Part shown: positions 5,379 through 6,209 of the stretch, one piece after another | How the letters are laid out: each line of letters begins with the position of its first letter | How positions within the stretch are numbered: position 1 is the first letter of the stretch | NCBI GenBank assembly: GCA_021323495.1 | Contig: JAJQJO010000240.1 | Location: 1 to 6,209 of the forward strand | Source of the DNA: Cellvibrio sp. | Lineage (GTDB): Bacteria; Pseudomonadota; Gammaproteobacteria; Pseudomonadales; Cellvibrionaceae | Direction: 5' to 3' | Length of the DNA stretch: 6,209 nucleotides | Notes under the pieces: generated by a model | The model's input: the letters and a program-made list of their open reading frames with translations, nothing else | Told to the model about the DNA's origin: nothing | Databases searched by the model: none | Position numbers and translations under genes: made by a program

Positions 5379-5400
5379 ATCGAACCTGCGAAGGTTTGAT
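5379..5400 (+). other. Spacer hairpin with a GNRA loop between tRNA-Pro and tRNA-Arg
   Basis: ATCGAACCT (5379-5387) pairs with AGGTTTGAT (5392-5400) over nine positions with one G-T, closed by GCGA, a GNRA tetraloop. A U-rich CTTTTTAT run precedes it, which would suit RNase E cleavage. It is likely a processing or spacing element in the precursor; as a terminator it would lack a T tail. Confidence 0.6.
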
Positions 5401-5407
5401 CCAGCAT

Positions 5408-5484
5408 GTGCCCGTAGCTCAGCTGGATAGAGCACCCGCCTTCTAAGCGGGTGGTCGCAGGTTCGAATCCTGCCGGGCGCGCCA
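5408..5484 (+). tRNA. tRNA-Arg (anticodon TCT)
   Basis: 77 bases with encoded CCA. Acceptor GTGCCCG (5408-5414) pairs with CGGGCGC (5474-5480), the second pair being T-G, then discriminator G and CCA. Anticodon stem CCCGC/GCGGG encloses CTTCTAA with TCT at 5442-5444, reading AGA and AGG. The T arm GCAGG-TTCGAAT-CCTGC is perfect. It lies 36 bases after tRNA-Pro with no promoter between, so it should be cotranscribed. Confidence 0.98.
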
Positions 5485-5576
5485 TTTGGGCAATGATTAA
5501 CTCGCCCACTTTTCACTTGATAAGTTTAGTGTTGGGATTTATCCCATCATATGGATGTGTTGTTTGTTCTCGCTAC

Positions 5577-5653
5577 GGTGGCTGTAGCTCAGTTGGTAGA
5601 GCCCTGGATTGTGATTCCAGTGGTCGTGGGTTCGAGCCCCATCAGCCACCCCA
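5577..5653 (+). tRNA. tRNA-His (anticodon GTG)
   Basis: 77 bases with encoded CCA. The extra 5' G (5577, position -1) typical of tRNA-His pairs with C73 at 5650; the rest of the acceptor, GTGGCTG, pairs with CAGCCAC. Anticodon stem CTGGA/TCCAG encloses TTGTGAT with GTG at 5611-5613. T arm GTGGG-TTCGAGC-CCCAT has one G-T type pair. It lies 92 bases after tRNA-Arg, a long spacer with small stems (5487-5508 and 5533-5546) and no clear promoter. The Pro-Arg-His order recalls the Pseudomonas cluster, which as I recall goes on to a Leu tRNA; none follows here. Confidence 0.98.
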
Positions 5654-5709
5654 ATCCCTCCCGCAAAAAAATCCTTTTAAAAATATCTCCAGATACCCCC
5701 CAGATCTCC

Positions 5710-5725
5710 ATCAATTAAAATTGAT
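5710..5725. repeat. AT-rich 16-base palindrome after tRNA-His
   Basis: ATCAATT and AATTGAT are exact reverse complements around AA, followed on the plus strand by TTTG. It is the only candidate hairpin within 80 bases of the last tRNA, but it lacks a GC core and would be a poor terminator. Confidence 0.4.
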
Positions 5726-6033
5726 TTTGTAAATTATCCGTTTAAACCAAAATCCAATGTGATGTTCTTTTCTTAAACACTTGAATAATCCAAAGCCGAT
5801 GCAGTAGCTTGGGCTCAATTCAGTTTTCCGTTTCAAAAATTTGAACTTGCTCACCGGCGCCGCAGATTGGGAAATGAGTAGAGTTTTTGATCCAGCGATT
5901 CTCACTAACTTCTACACTGACATTACTCGCTGGCTACCTGAGAACACCGCAGCTACTTCCCAGTGCCCCTCAATATACAACCAAATAACCGCGTTCATCG
6001 CGCAGCTTATTTTCTACGGTGCAGAAGCAGTAT

Positions 6034-6132
6034 TTAAAATCCGTTGGATATCACCACCTGAATGCCGCAAACGATAAAAAACAACCCAAACCAGTATTTC
6101 AGCCCATATACCTTAATTCCCTTGGCGACCAA
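6034..6132 (-). CDS. Doubtful small membrane protein ORF
   Basis: From a TTG at 6132-6130 the frame encodes 32 residues: a basic start (VAKGIKVYGLKYW) then a hydrophobic run FGLFFIVCGIQVVIS ending NGF and TAA. That is the shape of a one-helix membrane peptide or of the C-terminal tail of a decayed membrane gene. The frame is blocked upstream by two TGA codons (6175-6180). There is no ATG or GTG and only a weak GCGGG upstream. I do not recognise it. Confidence 0.15.
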   Translation of the reverse strand: MVAKGIKVYGLKYWFGLFFIVCGIQVVISNGF

Positions 6133-6209
6133 TGCCCGCTGTGGGAAAATGCGCGACCTCGGATTTAGACCCTTTCATCATTTACTACACAGGTAACTAG
6201 CGCCATGTC

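Larger units (their letters stand above)
5654..6209. other. 556 bases with no gene that can be supported
   Basis: After tRNA-His there is no further tRNA and no strong terminator. A palindrome ATCAATT-AA-AATTGAT (5710-5725) followed by TTTG could be a weak end for the tRNA transcript. A plus-strand frame open from 5808 to a TAA at 6075-6077 has only a TTG start in its first part, no ribosome site and no family I recognise. The opposite strand, read in one frame over about 5711-6060, is broken by two stops. The stretch may be plain intergenic sequence or decayed coding sequence. Confidence 0.6.

Noticed and set aside
5113..5653. attL/attR pair of an integrated element bounded by the two tRNA-His anticodon arms
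   Set aside because: The two copies are in inverted orientation, while excisive att sites are direct repeats, and no integrase lies between them.
5180..5732. Long open frames on both strands over the tRNA genes, with phrases such as AGFEPATTRLEGG and ALDCDSSGRGFEPHQPP
   Set aside because: These are well-known false translations of tRNA genes; the tRNAs explain every base of the matching parts.
5841..6077. Plus-strand ORF of 78 codons
   Set aside because: It begins with TTG, lacks a ribosome site and shows no recognisable motif; not enough to call a gene.

Overview
The window looks like a chromosomal piece of a gammaproteobacterium of moderate GC content. The minus-strand order gpsA, DUF4389 membrane protein, sixA, alpha/beta hydrolase, DUF4892/OmpA-like protein is a gene order I associate with the Pseudomonas-Cellvibrio part of the class. 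A Cellvibrio-like host is my best guess; no marker here fixes the genus. Gene identities come from reading the encoded proteins, not from a database search.

Layout. Positions 1-33 may hold the last ten codons of a plus-strand gene that enters from the left. A strong bidirectional hairpin terminator follows at 50-86. From 3884 down to 131 five minus-strand genes lie close together, with gaps of 1, 18, 46 and 41 bases, and read as one operon: gpsA (glycerol-3-phosphate for phospholipids), a small DUF4389 membrane protein, sixA (phosphohistidine phosphatase), an alpha/beta hydrolase, and an exported DUF4892 protein with an OmpA-like C-terminus. The roughly 500 bases upstream of gpsA have no convincing gene. 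They carry a cluster of DnaA-box-like sites followed by a very AT-rich stretch. A separate minus-strand flavin reductase gene lies at 4391-4891.

On the plus strand, a near-consensus sigma70 promoter with a GC-rich discriminator (5231-5259) drives a tRNA cluster: Pro(TGG), Arg(TCT), His(GTG), all with encoded CCA. About 430 bases upstream of the intact tRNA-His, on the opposite strand, is an exact 19-base copy of its anticodon arm inside a longer hairpin. This is the most unusual signal in the window. The last 556 bases contain no gene I can support, only an AT-rich palindrome and a doubtful small membrane ORF.

The window is mostly housekeeping. The points worth a second look are the inverted tRNA-His anticodon-arm copy, the DnaA-box cluster before gpsA, a 24-base palindrome at the sixA stop codon, and a strong hairpin inside the hydrolase gene. 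I found no sign of a defence system, CRISPR array, transposase or integrase gene.
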